Shown one piece after another: positions 44,919-52,835 of a stretch of 64,000 nucleotides of DNA. Below the pieces are notes generated by a model. The model saw only the letters and a program-made list of their open reading frames with translations. It was not told where the DNA came from and made no database searches. This DNA comes from an uncultured Granulosicoccus sp. (GTDB lineage Bacteria > Pseudomonadota > Gammaproteobacteria > Granulosicoccales > Granulosicoccaceae). The stretch's first letter is position 1. Each line of letters begins with the position of its first letter. The DNA lies in the NCBI GenBank assembly GCA_947492525.1, contig CANLNQ010000026.1, positions 1-64,000 on the forward strand, in the 5' to 3' direction. The translations under genes were made by a program, and so were the position numbers.

Positions 44919-45635
44919 TCAGTCGACAGTCAGGTGCAGATCACCGACACCCGCAACATGGGCGTGCATCCGGTCGCCTCGCTGCACAGGCCCGACTCCC
45001 GCCGGCGTCCCGGTCATGATCACATCTCCGGGCTGCAGAGTGAACAGGGTCGAGAGGATGGATATCATCTCTGCGGTCTTCCAGATCATCTGGTTCAGGT
45101 CACCGCTCTGCCGCGTTTCCTCATTGATCTTCAGCCAGATATCACCGTCTGTCGGGTGGCCGATCTTCGATACCGGATACAAAGGCCCGGCCGGTGCGGA
45201 CATCTCGAAAGCCTTGCCGATCTCCCAGGGACGGCCCAGTTTCTTCATCTCGCCCTGCAGATCCCGGCGGGTCATGTCCAGAGACACGCCGTAGCCGTAG
45301 ACACAATCCAGAGCATCTTCAACGGCAATATCATCTCCTCCGGATTTCAGGGCTACCAGTAGCTCCACTTCATGATGCACATCCTTGCTGGCCTTGGGAT
45401 AGGGAAATGATGTGGCATCGGGTACCAGATTGTCGGGATTCTTCTGGAAGAAGAAGGGGGGTTCCTTGTCCGGATCGTGTCCCATCTCGACCGCGTGAGC
45501 GGCATAGTTGCGCCCGACGCAGTACACACGATGGACCGGAAACAGCTCAGCACTATCTGCAATGGATAGCGTCGCCTGAGCCGGTGGCGTAATGACATAG
45601 CCGTCCGGGCGAGACTCTGTGGCTACGGTATTCAT
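44919..45635 (-). CDS. FAH-family hydrolase (fumarylpyruvate hydrolase-like)
   Basis: This 238-residue FAH-family enzyme resembles fumarylpyruvate/acylpyruvate hydrolases: VGRNYAAHAVEMGHDPDKEPPFFFQKNPD, SFPYPKASKDVHHEVELLVALKSG and TGTPAGVGPVQRGDRM are the diagnostic parts. The metal-binding acids in HHEVELLVAL are intact. ATG 45635 has AGGAGA 7-8 bp upstream. It is the last gene of a minus-strand unit that contains a transporter, a dehydrogenase and another FAH enzyme, and it is followed by a terminator. Confidence 0.85.
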   Translation of the reverse strand: MNTVATESRPDGYVITPPAQATLSIADSAELFPVHRVYCVGRNYAAHAVEMGHDPDKEPPFFFQKNPDNLVPDATSFPYPKASKDVHHEVELLVALKSGGDDIAVEDALDCVYGYGVSLDMTRRDLQGEMKKLGRPWEIGKAFEMSAPAGPLYPVSKIGHPTDGDIWLKINEETRQSGDLNQMIWKTAEMISILSTLFTLQPGDVIMTGTPAGVGPVQRGDRMHAHVAGVGDLHLTVD

Positions 45636-45701
45636 GGTCTTTCTCCTGATGGGGTTGGGCGCCATGGTATCAATGGCGATGTACAGAAATGAAATCGAAC
45701 G

Positions 45702-46775
45702 CTAGTCCAGATTGGCTTTGAAGCCGTACCGCTCCGCCAGAGCCAGCAAGTCTTCATACAGCGCGTGGTTGAGTGACAGACCATTGCGTCGGCGTTCGGC
45801 AGCAGCGGTGTGTTTGCCATCACCCGGTAGTCTTACCGGATCATGACCGGGCAGGGGCTCTGATGCGCGCATGTCGGCAAAGATGCGAGCGGTGGTTTCA
45901 CCAAACTCTTCGCCCATGCCGAATGCGGCCGGGTTCAGGGCCATGACAAATTGCCCCGTATTGGTCTCGCTCGTGGTGTCGTTGGTGAAATCCACGACAT
46001 CCGAGCCGAAAGCGGCGCCGTTGAGCACACCCGCCATCAGCCCGATGGCAACGGACAGACCGAATCCCTTCGGGCCGCCGATGGGCAGCATGAATCCGTC
46101 GGCTTTTTTCGCCGGGTCCGTCAATGGTGCACCGTCGCGGCCGACCATCCATCCCTCCGGCATGGGGTCGCCGCGCTGTGCGAGTACCTTGATCTTGCCC
46201 ATGGCAGCAACCGTTGTGGCCATGTCCAGCACGAAGGGATCCTCGCTGCCATTCGGCGCGGAGAAGGCAATCGGATTGGTACCCAGTAACAGATCGGTGC
46301 CACCGAAGGGCGGCACATGGTTGGCGCTGCCCACGGACGCGGCCATACCCAGCATGCCTGCCTCCGCCTGCGGTCGGACATACAGTGCCAGCGGGCCTGC
46401 GTGATTGCCTCGCCTGACTCCCACCCAACCGATTCCCGCTTCGCGCGCTTTGCTGATGGCCAGCTCACAGGCTTGACGCAGGGCGAGGTGTCCCAGGCCA
46501 TTGTCTCCATCCACCAGGGCCGTGGCTGCCGTTTCATGAACGATGGACACGTCGGCCCTGGCGTTGCAACCCCCGTCGTGCAGACGCGCCATGTACTGGC
46601 GAAGACGAAAGACACCATGGGTCTCGTGTCCGTAGAGGTCTGCCTCGACCATGAGTGTCGCTACCGTGGTGGCGTCCCGATCAGGAACGCCTTGAGAGCT
46701 CAGGGCATTGTGAATGCATTCGATCAACTGCTCGGTCTTCACTTGCACTGATGAAGCCGGGTTACTCACGATCAC
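45702..46775 (-). CDS. Ldh2-family malate/lactate/ureidoglycolate-type dehydrogenase
   Basis: This 357-residue NAD(P)-dependent oxidoreductase of the Ldh2/MDH2 family has LYGHETHGVFRLRQYM, RRGNHAGPLALYVRPQAEAGMLG with its catalytic His region, and FGGTDLLLGTNPIAFSAPN, typical family landmarks. It probably oxidises a 2-hydroxy acid such as an L-lactate or sulfolactate analogue. Its start overlaps the upstream permease gene by 14 bp. The gene lies inside a TauT-type importer operon and is likely to act on the imported compound. Confidence 0.88.
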   Translation of the reverse strand: MIVSNPASSVQVKTEQLIECIHNALSSQGVPDRDATTVATLMVEADLYGHETHGVFRLRQYMARLHDGGCNARADVSIVHETAATALVDGDNGLGHLALRQACELAISKAREAGIGWVGVRRGNHAGPLALYVRPQAEAGMLGMAASVGSANHVPPFGGTDLLLGTNPIAFSAPNGSEDPFVLDMATTVAAMGKIKVLAQRGDPMPEGWMVGRDGAPLTDPAKKADGFMLPIGGPKGFGLSVAIGLMAGVLNGAAFGSDVVDFTNDTTSETNTGQFVMALNPAAFGMGEEFGETTARIFADMRASEPLPGHDPVRLPGDGKHTAAAERRRNGLSLNHALYEDLLALAERYGFKANLD

Positions 46776-47622
46776 CTCCTACGGTATTCTTTTGCCAGAA
46801 GACAACGCGGCGCTGTGTCCAGGTCACCAGTGCGTAGAGTGCCAGGCCGAGCAGGCTCAGGTACAGAATCAGCGAGAAGACGCGAGGGGTATGCAGCTGA
46901 GAGGCCGCAACGCGAATCAGTTCGCCAATACCCTTGCCACCGCCCAGAAATTCCCCCGTGATGGCGCCAGCCATGACACCGACTGCCCCGATTTTCAATC
47001 CGGTGAAGATCTGTGGCAGACCCATGGGAAGCTTCATCTTGATCAGTGTTTGCATCCGGCTGGCACCCATGGTCATGAACAGCATGCGGGCGTTTTCGTC
47101 AGCTGCATGCAGTCCGGCTGCAGTACCGACAACGATCGGGAATGTGGCGATGAAAGCAGCCAGCGCCACTTTCGATTCGATGCCGAAACCCAGCCAGGCA
47201 ACAAACAGCGGGGCGAAGGCGACTTTCGGCATGGTATCGATGGCGACCAGATAGGGCATGATCGCGCGTTCACCGAATGCGGTCTCTCCGACCAGCACTC
47301 CCAGCAAAAATCCGATGGTGATCGCCAGGGCAAAGCCGAAGATGACTTCCTTGACCGTGATCCACAAGGCACCAAGCATGTAGTCGCCGCTGAGAAGGTT
47401 CTTGCCGACGAAAACCAGATCGTTGAAGGTCTCGGCAGGCGTTGGCAGAATGATCGGGGAGACCAGGCCCAGATTGGTTGAAAGCTGCCAGGCGCCGACG
47501 AAGACGGCAAACACGAATGTCATGGAAACGCTGCGAGGGATGCGATCGATCAGGGACTCGTGTTCAACCCAGATGGTTTCCTCGGCGCTCGTGGGAACCG
47601 CATTGCTCGTCACTTCGCTCAC
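46762..47622 (-). CDS. ABC transporter permease (SsuC/TauC family)
   Basis: This 286-residue inner-membrane permease has about six helices. It has the EAA-like loop MTMGASRMQTLIKMKLPMGLPQIFTGLKIGAVGVMAGAITGEF, the hallmark of nitrate/sulfonate/taurine importers. It overlaps the ATPase by 4 bp and the dehydrogenase by 14 bp. The imported compound is unknown; the NitT/TauT family carries sulfonates, nitrate, aromatic acids and pyrimidine precursors. Confidence 0.88.
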   Translation of the reverse strand: MSEVTSNAVPTSAEETIWVEHESLIDRIPRSVSMTFVFAVFVGAWQLSTNLGLVSPIILPTPAETFNDLVFVGKNLLSGDYMLGALWITVKEVIFGFALAITIGFLLGVLVGETAFGERAIMPYLVAIDTMPKVAFAPLFVAWLGFGIESKVALAAFIATFPIVVGTAAGLHAADENARMLFMTMGASRMQTLIKMKLPMGLPQIFTGLKIGAVGVMAGAITGEFLGGGKGIGELIRVAASQLHTPRVFSLILYLSLLGLALYALVTWTQRRVVFWQKNTVGGDRE

Positions 47623-48428
47623 AGGTCTTCTCCCTTGTCCAGCAGCGCACGAATGTAATCAACAATGGCGCCGAATTTCGGTGTGGTCATCATGTCGAGT
47701 GTGCGTGGCCGAGGCAGATCAACCGTAACGACTTCAGCTAGCCGGCCCGGGCGTGGCTTCATGACATAGATATGATCGGAGAGGATGACGGCTTCGGCGA
47801 TGGAGTGGGTAACCAGAAATGCCGTGGCGTTCTGTTCCGTGCAGATGCGCTGCAATTCCATGTTCATCATGTCACGCGACAATTCATCCAGTGCACTGAA
47901 GGGTTCGTCCAGTAGCAGAACCGCCGGTTCGGTGATCAGCATGCGGCAGATCGATGCTCGCTGCGCCATGCCACCGGATAGCTCATTGGGGTAGACATTT
48001 TCAAACCCCTTCAAGCCGACGACATCGAGCAGATCATGAGCTCGCGCCTTGGCTGTCTCGGCCGCGGCCCGGCCGTCCCGAATCTCGATCGGCAAAACGA
48101 TGTTCTCAACGGTCGTGCGCCAGGGGAACAGTGTCGCATGCTGGAACATCATGCCGATGTCCCTGCGAGGGCCTGTAACGGGTTGGTCCTGCAGGATCAC
48201 TCGGCCGGTACTGGGCGGTATCAGACCGGCCATGATCTTCAACAGAGTGGACTTCCCGCAGCCGCTAGACCCGATGACTGAGGAAAAGCTTCCCTTGTTC
48301 AAGGTCAGACTGGCGCCTTCCAGTGCAACCACCTTGTTGCGCGCATAGGTCTTGCCGACGTTCGCCAGTTCATAGACTGCTTCTTCGTTCATGGTGGAGA
48401 AATCCGGTACGGCTGCGAGAGCATTCAT
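47619..48428 (-). CDS. ABC transporter ATP-binding protein (SsuB/TauB family)
   Basis: This 269-residue ATPase has Walker A GSSGCGKST, signature LSGGMAQRASICRML and Walker B AVLLLDEPFSALD, with an AFLVTHSIAEAVILSDHI H-loop, all typical for NitT/TauT ATPases. ATG 48428 lies one base after the binding-protein stop codon; an ATG at 48392 is a second possibility. It overlaps the permease by 4 bp. Confidence 0.85.
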   Translation of the reverse strand: MNALAAVPDFSTMNEEAVYELANVGKTYARNKVVALEGASLTLNKGSFSSVIGSSGCGKSTLLKIMAGLIPPSTGRVILQDQPVTGPRRDIGMMFQHATLFPWRTTVENIVLPIEIRDGRAAAETAKARAHDLLDVVGLKGFENVYPNELSGGMAQRASICRMLITEPAVLLLDEPFSALDELSRDMMNMELQRICTEQNATAFLVTHSIAEAVILSDHIYVMKPRPGRLAEVVTVDLPRPRTLDMMTTPKFGAIVDYIRALLDKGEDL

Positions 48429-48429
48429 A

Positions 48430-49455
48430 TCAGTTGATTGCCTCGTTCCAATCGCTGATGAATTCGTTCGTGTACGCATCTTCAAGATTGTCCAGTGGTG
48501 CGGACAGTTCCCCTCCGGCTACCAGGCTGGCCTGCCACTCTTCCCACACTTCAGGTGGCAGATAGCCCAGACCATTGGACATGTCGACCGGTATGGTCTT
48601 GGAGCGGACGGCATCGAAAAGAGCTGCCTGAAATTCCGGATCCTCACCTTCCTGTGGATTGCCTGCTTTCAGATGAGCCAGAACGGTTTCGCGATTGGCA
48701 TCGTCCAGCGCGAAGGCATGAGCGCGCATGAATGCCCGACCGAACTTCTCCACCAGCTCGCGATCATTGCGAATGGTGTCGCCCATGGTGGCAAGACCGT
48801 TGCCGAAGAAACGCGCAAATTTCGCCGGAGTGATATCGCGCACTTTCATGCCGCGCTGGTTCAGAACGGCGGAATCAGCTGTTGATGAGGAGTAGGCGGA
48901 CATCTCTCCACTGTTGAATGCAACCGTGGCCGGGCCACCATCACCGACGGTGAGAAATTCGAAATCGGTACCGGCAACCATGCCGGCGTCGGACATGACG
49001 TTGCGCGCAAATCCTACTTCCGCTCCATCTGCCGTCCCTGTGCCGATGACAGTCCCGCGCAGATCCTCCAGGGTCTTGATGTCGGAATCTTCCCTGACCA
49101 CAATGCCGAAATTGCTGCGTGATGCCACGTTATAGAAGAACACGGCGTCCACGCCACGTGAACGCGCAGCCATGACCGGTCCCGGACCGGGCCGACCGAA
49201 ATGAGCCTGTCCGGCGGCCAGGGCCTGAAGTACAGCGCCGGAACCATTGATGGCCTCGACATTGACCTCGAGCCCTTCTTCTTCGAAATAGCCTTCGCCA
49301 ATGGCCACGAATACGGGGTAGGAGTTGATAGCGGATGGGCTGGGCTGAACGAAGGTGATTTCACGCAGATCCTGCGCATGTGCCGTAGACACGCTCATCA
49401 ACGATAATGGAATGGCCGCAGCCAAGGCGACACTGAACAGACGTCTTGTAATCAT
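48430..49455 (-). CDS. ABC transporter substrate-binding protein (NitT/TauT type)
   Basis: This 341-residue periplasmic receptor starts with a signal peptide (residues about 1-28, ending AHAQ). The mature part has EITFVQPSPSAINSYPVFVAIGEGYFEEEGLEVNVEAINGSGAVLQALAAGQAHFG, the pattern of SsuA/TauA-like receptors. ATG 49455 lies 9 bp after GGAGA; a TTG at 49470 would put the ribosome site in the gene. The ligand may be a hydroxy- or keto-acid, judged from the two FAH hydrolases and the dehydrogenase in the same operon. Confidence 0.85.
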   Translation of the reverse strand: MITRRLFSVALAAAIPLSLMSVSTAHAQDLREITFVQPSPSAINSYPVFVAIGEGYFEEEGLEVNVEAINGSGAVLQALAAGQAHFGRPGPGPVMAARSRGVDAVFFYNVASRSNFGIVVREDSDIKTLEDLRGTVIGTGTADGAEVGFARNVMSDAGMVAGTDFEFLTVGDGGPATVAFNSGEMSAYSSSTADSAVLNQRGMKVRDITPAKFARFFGNGLATMGDTIRNDRELVEKFGRAFMRAHAFALDDANRETVLAHLKAGNPQEGEDPEFQAALFDAVRSKTIPVDMSNGLGYLPPEVWEEWQASLVAGGELSAPLDNLEDAYTNEFISDWNEAIN

Positions 49456-49512
49456 GGTGGTTTTCTCCAAGTGGTGGTGCTGGATCTTCTGATGCCACTA
49501 CAGTCCCGTTTT

Positions 49513-50442
49513 TCAGGCCGTGCGCATCGTGTTCTCGAGTCGTCCGATCTTTTCTACTTCACAGACCACCGTGTCACCATCCTTGAGGTATTGCGGTGGA
49601 TCCATGGCGTAGCCAACGCCCGAGGGGGTACCGGTAGCCAGCATGTCGCCAGGCTCCAGTGTCAACCCTTCTGAAAGCGATTCGATCAGGGTTGGAATAT
49701 CGAAGATCATGTCCGAGGTCGAGCCGCTCTGGCGCGTTTCACCGTTGACCGACAGACTGATGGCAAGATCATGTGGATTCTCTATGGCATCGGCAGTGAC
49801 TATCCAGGGGCCGGTGGGGCAGGAACCATCCAGACCCTTGCCCTTGAAGTACTGCCCGCCGTGACGCCGCTGGATATCGCGTGCCGTGACATCGTTGATG
49901 ATCGTGTAGCCGAATACATGCTGGTAGGCCCTGTCGCGAGGGATGTTCCTGCCGGGCTTGCCGATGACCAGAGTCAGCTCGACTTCGTAGTCGATGCATT
50001 CGGAAACAGCTGGAAAGATGGGGATGTCGGCACCCGACCCGATGACTGCGGTGGGTGGCTTGGTGAAGAAGACCGGGTAGTCGGTTACACCCACTTTCTG
50101 GTTCTGGGCCTTGTCACCCTCGGCGATGTGCTCCGCGTAGTTCCTGCCCACACAGAAGGTATTCTTGCGTGGATGGGGCAGCGGCGCGAGAAAACGGACA
50201 GTGGACGCATCGTGCCGGGCATTCGCGTACTGGCCGGATTCTGCGTCATCGGCCAGTTTGCGGATGGCATCAAGCAGGTCCGGCCCACCTTCGACAATGC
50301 TCTGCAGACTGCCGTCTGCGAGCGATGTGCCGACTGCGCCAGTGAGGTCCGAAGCTGCCTTGGCAATATCCAGCAAGGAGCCGTCGTTGAGTCGGACCAC
50401 CGCAACGGACGATCCGTTGGCGGCAATGGTGGCAAGGTGCAT
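49513..50442 (-). CDS. FAH-family hydrolase (2-keto-acid hydrolase)
   Basis: This 309-residue FAH-family protein has an N-terminal extension domain, then CVGRNYAEHIAEGDKAQ, DYEVELTLVIGKPGRN, IINDVTARDIQRRHGGQYFKGKGLDGSCPTGPWIV and TGTPSGVGYAMDPP, a complete hydrolase/decarboxylase core with metal ligands. ATG 50442 has GGAGA 9-10 bp upstream. It is the first gene of the minus-strand operon and is divergent from the GntR-family regulator. Substrate unknown; related enzymes act on 2,4-diketo acids or acylpyruvates. Confidence 0.85.
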   Translation of the reverse strand: MHLATIAANGSSVAVVRLNDGSLLDIAKAASDLTGAVGTSLADGSLQSIVEGGPDLLDAIRKLADDAESGQYANARHDASTVRFLAPLPHPRKNTFCVGRNYAEHIAEGDKAQNQKVGVTDYPVFFTKPPTAVIGSGADIPIFPAVSECIDYEVELTLVIGKPGRNIPRDRAYQHVFGYTIINDVTARDIQRRHGGQYFKGKGLDGSCPTGPWIVTADAIENPHDLAISLSVNGETRQSGSTSDMIFDIPTLIESLSEGLTLEPGDMLATGTPSGVGYAMDPPQYLKDGDTVVCEVEKIGRLENTMRTA

Positions 50443-50802
50443 GTGATGGTATCTCCAGGTGTTGTCGTGTAACGGGTATTTGATTGGTGTATTAATCGCA
50501 ACCAATTCGAGTCGAGATCAACCATAATTCAATTTCTGTCTGGGCACAAGACTTTTTCACATGGTAGGTAAATGCACTTTTCTTCTCCGAAAAATTCTTA
50601 AACACATGTTTTTGAAGCAGAAATACTGCGGTGTATAAGAACTAATTGAATTTCAGTCAGAGTTTTTATTGAAGGCTGCCTTGAAGCTCTGTACTAATCT
50701 TCACCTATTGGTTCGTTTTGGTTCGTTATTGAAATATCAATTCACACATTGGTTGATCATTGTCTAGTAAACTGATTCGACGACGGGAACAACGGGCACG
50801 GA
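50443..50802. promoter_or_regulatory. AT-rich divergent control region with direct repeats
   Basis: This 360-bp region between the FAH gene and the GntR-family gene is clearly more AT-rich than the window. TTGGTTCGTT occurs twice in tandem (50708-50717 and 50718-50727), with a partial third copy (TTGGTTGATC) at 50749-50758. A similar reversed motif (GCAACCAATTCG) lies near 50500. These are candidate regulator sites. Confidence 0.5.
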
Positions 50803-51483
50803 ATGAAGAGAGAGAACAGTGAGGGTGCACTGATTCAGTTGCGTGCCTACATTGCGCAAGGCGAATTTGAAACCAACGACCGCTTGCCGGCAGAGCGCGA
50901 ACTGTGCGAGACGCTGGGTATCGGTCGATCCGAACTGCGCAAGGCCTTCGCGATTCTGGAGTCAGAAGGGGCAATTTGGCGCCACGTCGGGCGCGGCACA
51001 TTTGTCGGCAACGGGAAGGGCCAGGGTCCGGACTACCTGTCCATTGCCGACATCGCAAAGCGCACAACCCCACGCGAAGTCATGCACGCACGACTGGTGC
51101 TGGAGCCGATGCTGGCACGCGAAGCGGCCATGCATGCCACGGCCGAACATGTTGAACAATTGCGTGACTGTTGTGCGAAGGCTCGCGAGGCAACAACTTG
51201 GAGACAGTACGAATCCATCGACAACCAGTTTCACAGTCTGGTTACTGAAGCCACGCAGAACACGCCGCTCATCACGATGTATGAGCAACTCAATGCCTTG
51301 CGCCGAACCATTGTCTGGGGTTGTCTGCATCGGCATACTGAAACCCCGACACCGGATCACCACAGTTTTGCGGAACATGAGGCGATACTGGAGGCCATCG
51401 AGCAGCGTAATTCAGAGGCTGCCCAGATTGGAATGAAGCGACATTTGCAGGCTGTGCGGGATGATATGTTTCCCAGTGACTGA
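50803..51483 (+). CDS. GntR/FadR-family transcriptional regulator
   Basis: This 226-residue regulator has an N-terminal winged helix with LPAERELCETLGIGRSELRKAFAILESEGAIWRHVGRGTFV (residues about 28-70). An FCD effector domain follows, with ARLVLEPMLAREAA, DNQFHSLVTEATQN and HEAILEAIEQRNSEAA, including the Asp/His metal positions of FadR-type domains. It probably controls the divergent FAH-transporter-dehydrogenase operon, with a hydroxy or keto acid as signal. An insertion sequence begins 45 bp after its stop. Confidence 0.88.
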   Translation: MKRENSEGALIQLRAYIAQGEFETNDRLPAERELCETLGIGRSELRKAFAILESEGAIWRHVGRGTFVGNGKGQGPDYLSIADIAKRTTPREVMHARLVLEPMLAREAAMHATAEHVEQLRDCCAKAREATTWRQYESIDNQFHSLVTEATQNTPLITMYEQLNALRRTIVWGCLHRHTETPTPDHHSFAEHEAILEAIEQRNSEAAQIGMKRHLQAVRDDMFPSD

Positions 51484-51528
51484 AAACTGGCCTCGATCAG
51501 TGTGTTCAGTGCCTCATGATAAATCTCT

Positions 51529-52553
51529 GAGTTGCATTATTGCTTTATCCGCTACATCACCGTCATTCTGTAGCCGGACTTTGCCTGGCCAGCTTCTGCC
51601 GAATCATGCGGTTGTGGGTGGCTACATAGATCCACAGATGATGCACCAATGCCTCGGGTTTCTTGGTGGTGCACCAGGTGCGGCGCACCAGACGGTTGAT
51701 GTTGGCCCGAAGCATGGCCAGGGTGTGGTTGATCGAGAACAGAGGATCGAAACCGATCTTCTTCAGCTCCCCCTGTCCGGTCACGCAACCGCGCTTGCTC
51801 GGGTGCACCGTATGTGAACTTTCCGGGAAATGTCGTTTGATCAATGTGGTGTACTGATCATGCCCATCGGTGCTGAAACAGGCCTCCGCATGGATCCGGT
51901 GCTGCACCTCGGCAAACAGCTCCTCGCGCATCTGTCGGCTCTCATCGGGGCGTTTTCCGTACTTCTTGCGGGAGATCGCCGCCAGATTGCCACTGGCCGG
52001 AATACGCGCCACCCCAAATCCCTGTATCAAGCGGCGCTGGCTGTCGACCACCACGCAGACGCTCAAGGGCTTGCATTTGGTGTGCTCCAGCGTGATCAGA
52101 TCATCCAGTTGTACCTGTCTGACCGGAGCCTCTCTATCCAGCAGCCGCTCCTCCTGCAACCTTGCCTGTTCGCCCAGATACACCAGCCGTCGACTGACCG
52201 TGCTGCGAGACACATTCAGTAGCAGAGCGGCCCGGCGCATCGACACACAGGCACTGAGCAAGGCCATCAGCGGTTGATTGATGCGACGTTTCTTCTGCTT
52301 GAAGGCCGCTGTGTCGGTGGCACGGGAGAAGGTGCTACGGCAGGCCTTGCAGCGGAACCGGTCGATGGCTCGGGCATCACAGCGTCGATAATAGGTGCCA
52401 TGGCGAGCCACCTCGTTGCCTTTTGCGCGGCAGCGCGGACATTCTGGGTTCATATCCTTATAAACCATTGATTGAAATTAGCGTTTACAGCATACCTTGT
52501 TCTACCGAACACAGTGAAGTAGGCCAGTTTCATGGGGATGAATAATGCAACTC
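51529..52553 (-). mobile_element. IS1/IS1595-like insertion sequence, apparently complete
   Basis: GAGTTGCATTATT (51529-51541) and its exact reverse complement (52541-52553) are 13-bp terminal inverted repeats bounding a 1025-bp element with one transposase gene. I see no matching target-site duplication on the two flanks. The element lies between a regulator gene and a secreted-protein gene and interrupts neither as far as I can see. Confidence 0.85.
51563..52468 (-). CDS. IS1/IS1595-like transposase
   Basis: This 301-residue transposase has an N-terminal zinc ribbon with two Cys-x2-Cys pairs (CPRC at residues 10-13 and CKAC about 30 residues later). It then has a helix-turn-helix (MRRAALLLNVSRSTVSRRLVYL) and a DDE-type core with VQLDDLITLE and FSTDGHDQYTTLIKRHFP. 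The C-terminal INHTLAMLRANINRLVRRTWCTTKKPEALVHHLWIYVATHNRM is IS1-like. The frame is intact, so it may be active. Nearly the whole element is occupied by this gene. An ATG 15 bp further in (MNPECPRC) is an alternative start. Confidence 0.85.
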   Translation of the reverse strand: MVYKDMNPECPRCRAKGNEVARHGTYYRRCDARAIDRFRCKACRSTFSRATDTAAFKQKKRRINQPLMALLSACVSMRRAALLLNVSRSTVSRRLVYLGEQARLQEERLLDREAPVRQVQLDDLITLEHTKCKPLSVCVVVDSQRRLIQGFGVARIPASGNLAAISRKKYGKRPDESRQMREELFAEVQHRIHAEACFSTDGHDQYTTLIKRHFPESSHTVHPSKRGCVTGQGELKKIGFDPLFSINHTLAMLRANINRLVRRTWCTTKKPEALVHHLWIYVATHNRMIRQKLARQSPATE

Positions 52554-52835
52554 GACCCCGCCCCTTAATCAAGAAAACCAATTGATAAACAGGCTGAAAT
52601 TGATGGAATCATCGAATTTTTCATGATGGCGACTTATCGCGATAGTGAGAAACTTGTCGCAGTTGGCATCTTGGTCTTGGACTTGTATTTTCGCAGGTTT
52701 TGGGTGACAAGGTGTTAATGCAACACCCGTTGTCTTTGTCATTACGCTGACGTTAGTATGTTGACGCCGTATCACATGCCACACGCTTGAGCGTCGTTGG
52801 CGCTCACTCTCAATTCAAACCGAGCCACTTGCTTA

